Under the pieces are notes generated by a model. That model ran no database searches. It saw only the letters and a list, made by a program, of their open reading frames with translations, and was not told where the DNA came from. Of a stretch of DNA of 6,664 bases, positions 6,431 through 6,664 are shown piece after piece. Position 1 is the stretch's first letter; each line of letters opens with the position of its first letter. The position numbers and the translations under genes were made by a program. Source of the stretch: Desulfobulbaceae bacterium (GTDB lineage Bacteria; Desulfobacterota; Desulfobulbia; Desulfobulbales; Desulfobulbaceae); contig JALVAI010000367.1 in NCBI GenBank assembly GCA_027011235.1, forward strand, positions 1-6,664. The letters run 5' to 3'.

Positions 6431-6664
6431 ATGGGCATTGAAAACCAACGGCAGGACACACTGGCACGCAGGCGCTGGCGAGCCTTTAAGAAAAACAGGC
6501 GCGGCTATTATTCCCTGATTATTTTTATCCTGCTCTTTGGTACCAGCCTGTTCGCCGAGGTCCTGAGCAATGACAAACCATTGATCGTCGAGTACCAGGG
6601 CCGGTTCTACTTTCCCCTGGTGAAAAGCTATCCGGAAACAACCTTTGGCGGTGATTTTGAAACC
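6431..6664 (+). CDS. yejE: Peptide ABC transporter permease YejE, 3' end cut by the window
   Basis: Seventy-eight N-terminal residues are visible and the frame is still open at the window end. ATG 6431 follows the yejB stop by 3 nt and has AGGA at 6420-6423 with 7-nt spacing. The sequence fits the YejE N-terminus: a basic cytoplasmic start (LARRRWRAFKKNRRGYYSL, 11-29), one membrane segment at about 27-45, then SNDKPLIVEYQGRFYFPL (46-63) and YPETTFGGDFE (67-77). These match the SELIANDKPLLVRYDGSWYF region remembered from E. coli YejE. It is the second membrane subunit and should pair with YejB and the ATPase YejF, which would be expected downstream. The rest of the protein, with its EAA loop, lies outside the window. 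Confidence 0.93.
   Translation, partial: MGIENQRQDTLARRRWRAFKKNRRGYYSLIIFILLFGTSLFAEVLSNDKPLIVEYQGRFYFPLVKSYPETTFGGDFET

Overview
This window looks like part of a bacterial chromosome from a Gram-negative organism of moderate GC content. The inner-membrane permease genes are clear relatives of proteobacterial YejB and YejE. The mix of a MORN-repeat protein, a DUF4177 protein and this enzyme set would fit a deltaproteobacterium (Desulfobacterota), but that placement is a guess from general familiarity. No rRNA, tRNA, insertion sequence, CRISPR array or phage gene was seen. All genes lie on the + strand and the window is almost fully coding.

Layout: (1) Bases 1-1056 hold the 3' part of a large MORN-repeat gene whose start lies upstream. 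It has two arrays of 23-residue repeats separated by a charged linker. (2) Bases 1057-1147 are an AT-rich intergenic gap, the only sizeable one, with a plausible sigma-70-type promoter. (3) From 1148 to the window end, six genes follow with gaps of 3 to 14 nt or overlaps of 4 to 14 nt, which strongly suggests one operon: a DUF4177 protein with a Gln/Glu-rich helical tail, an M20-family metallo-amidohydrolase, a GCS2/YbdK-type carboxylate-amine ligase, a divergent gamma-glutamyltransferase (GGT)-like Ntn hydrolase, the permease YejB, and the start of the permease YejE (cut by the window end).

How the genes may work together: YejB and YejE are the two membrane subunits of the Yej peptide ABC importer, known in E. 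coli for uptake of microcin C and related peptides. The three upstream enzymes all act on amide bonds. M20 enzymes and GGTs break them (or transfer the acyl group), and GCS2 ligases make them using ATP. None of the three shows an export signal, so a cytoplasmic import-and-process pathway for a gamma-glutamyl, N-acyl or otherwise modified peptide is the simplest reading. This is inference. The gene for the periplasmic binding protein YejA, which precedes yejB in E. coli, is not found here. The enzyme block occupies its place. The GGT-like protein also appears to have changed several residues that bind the gamma-glutamyl substrate in classical GGTs, so its real substrate may differ. These two points are the most interesting in the window.
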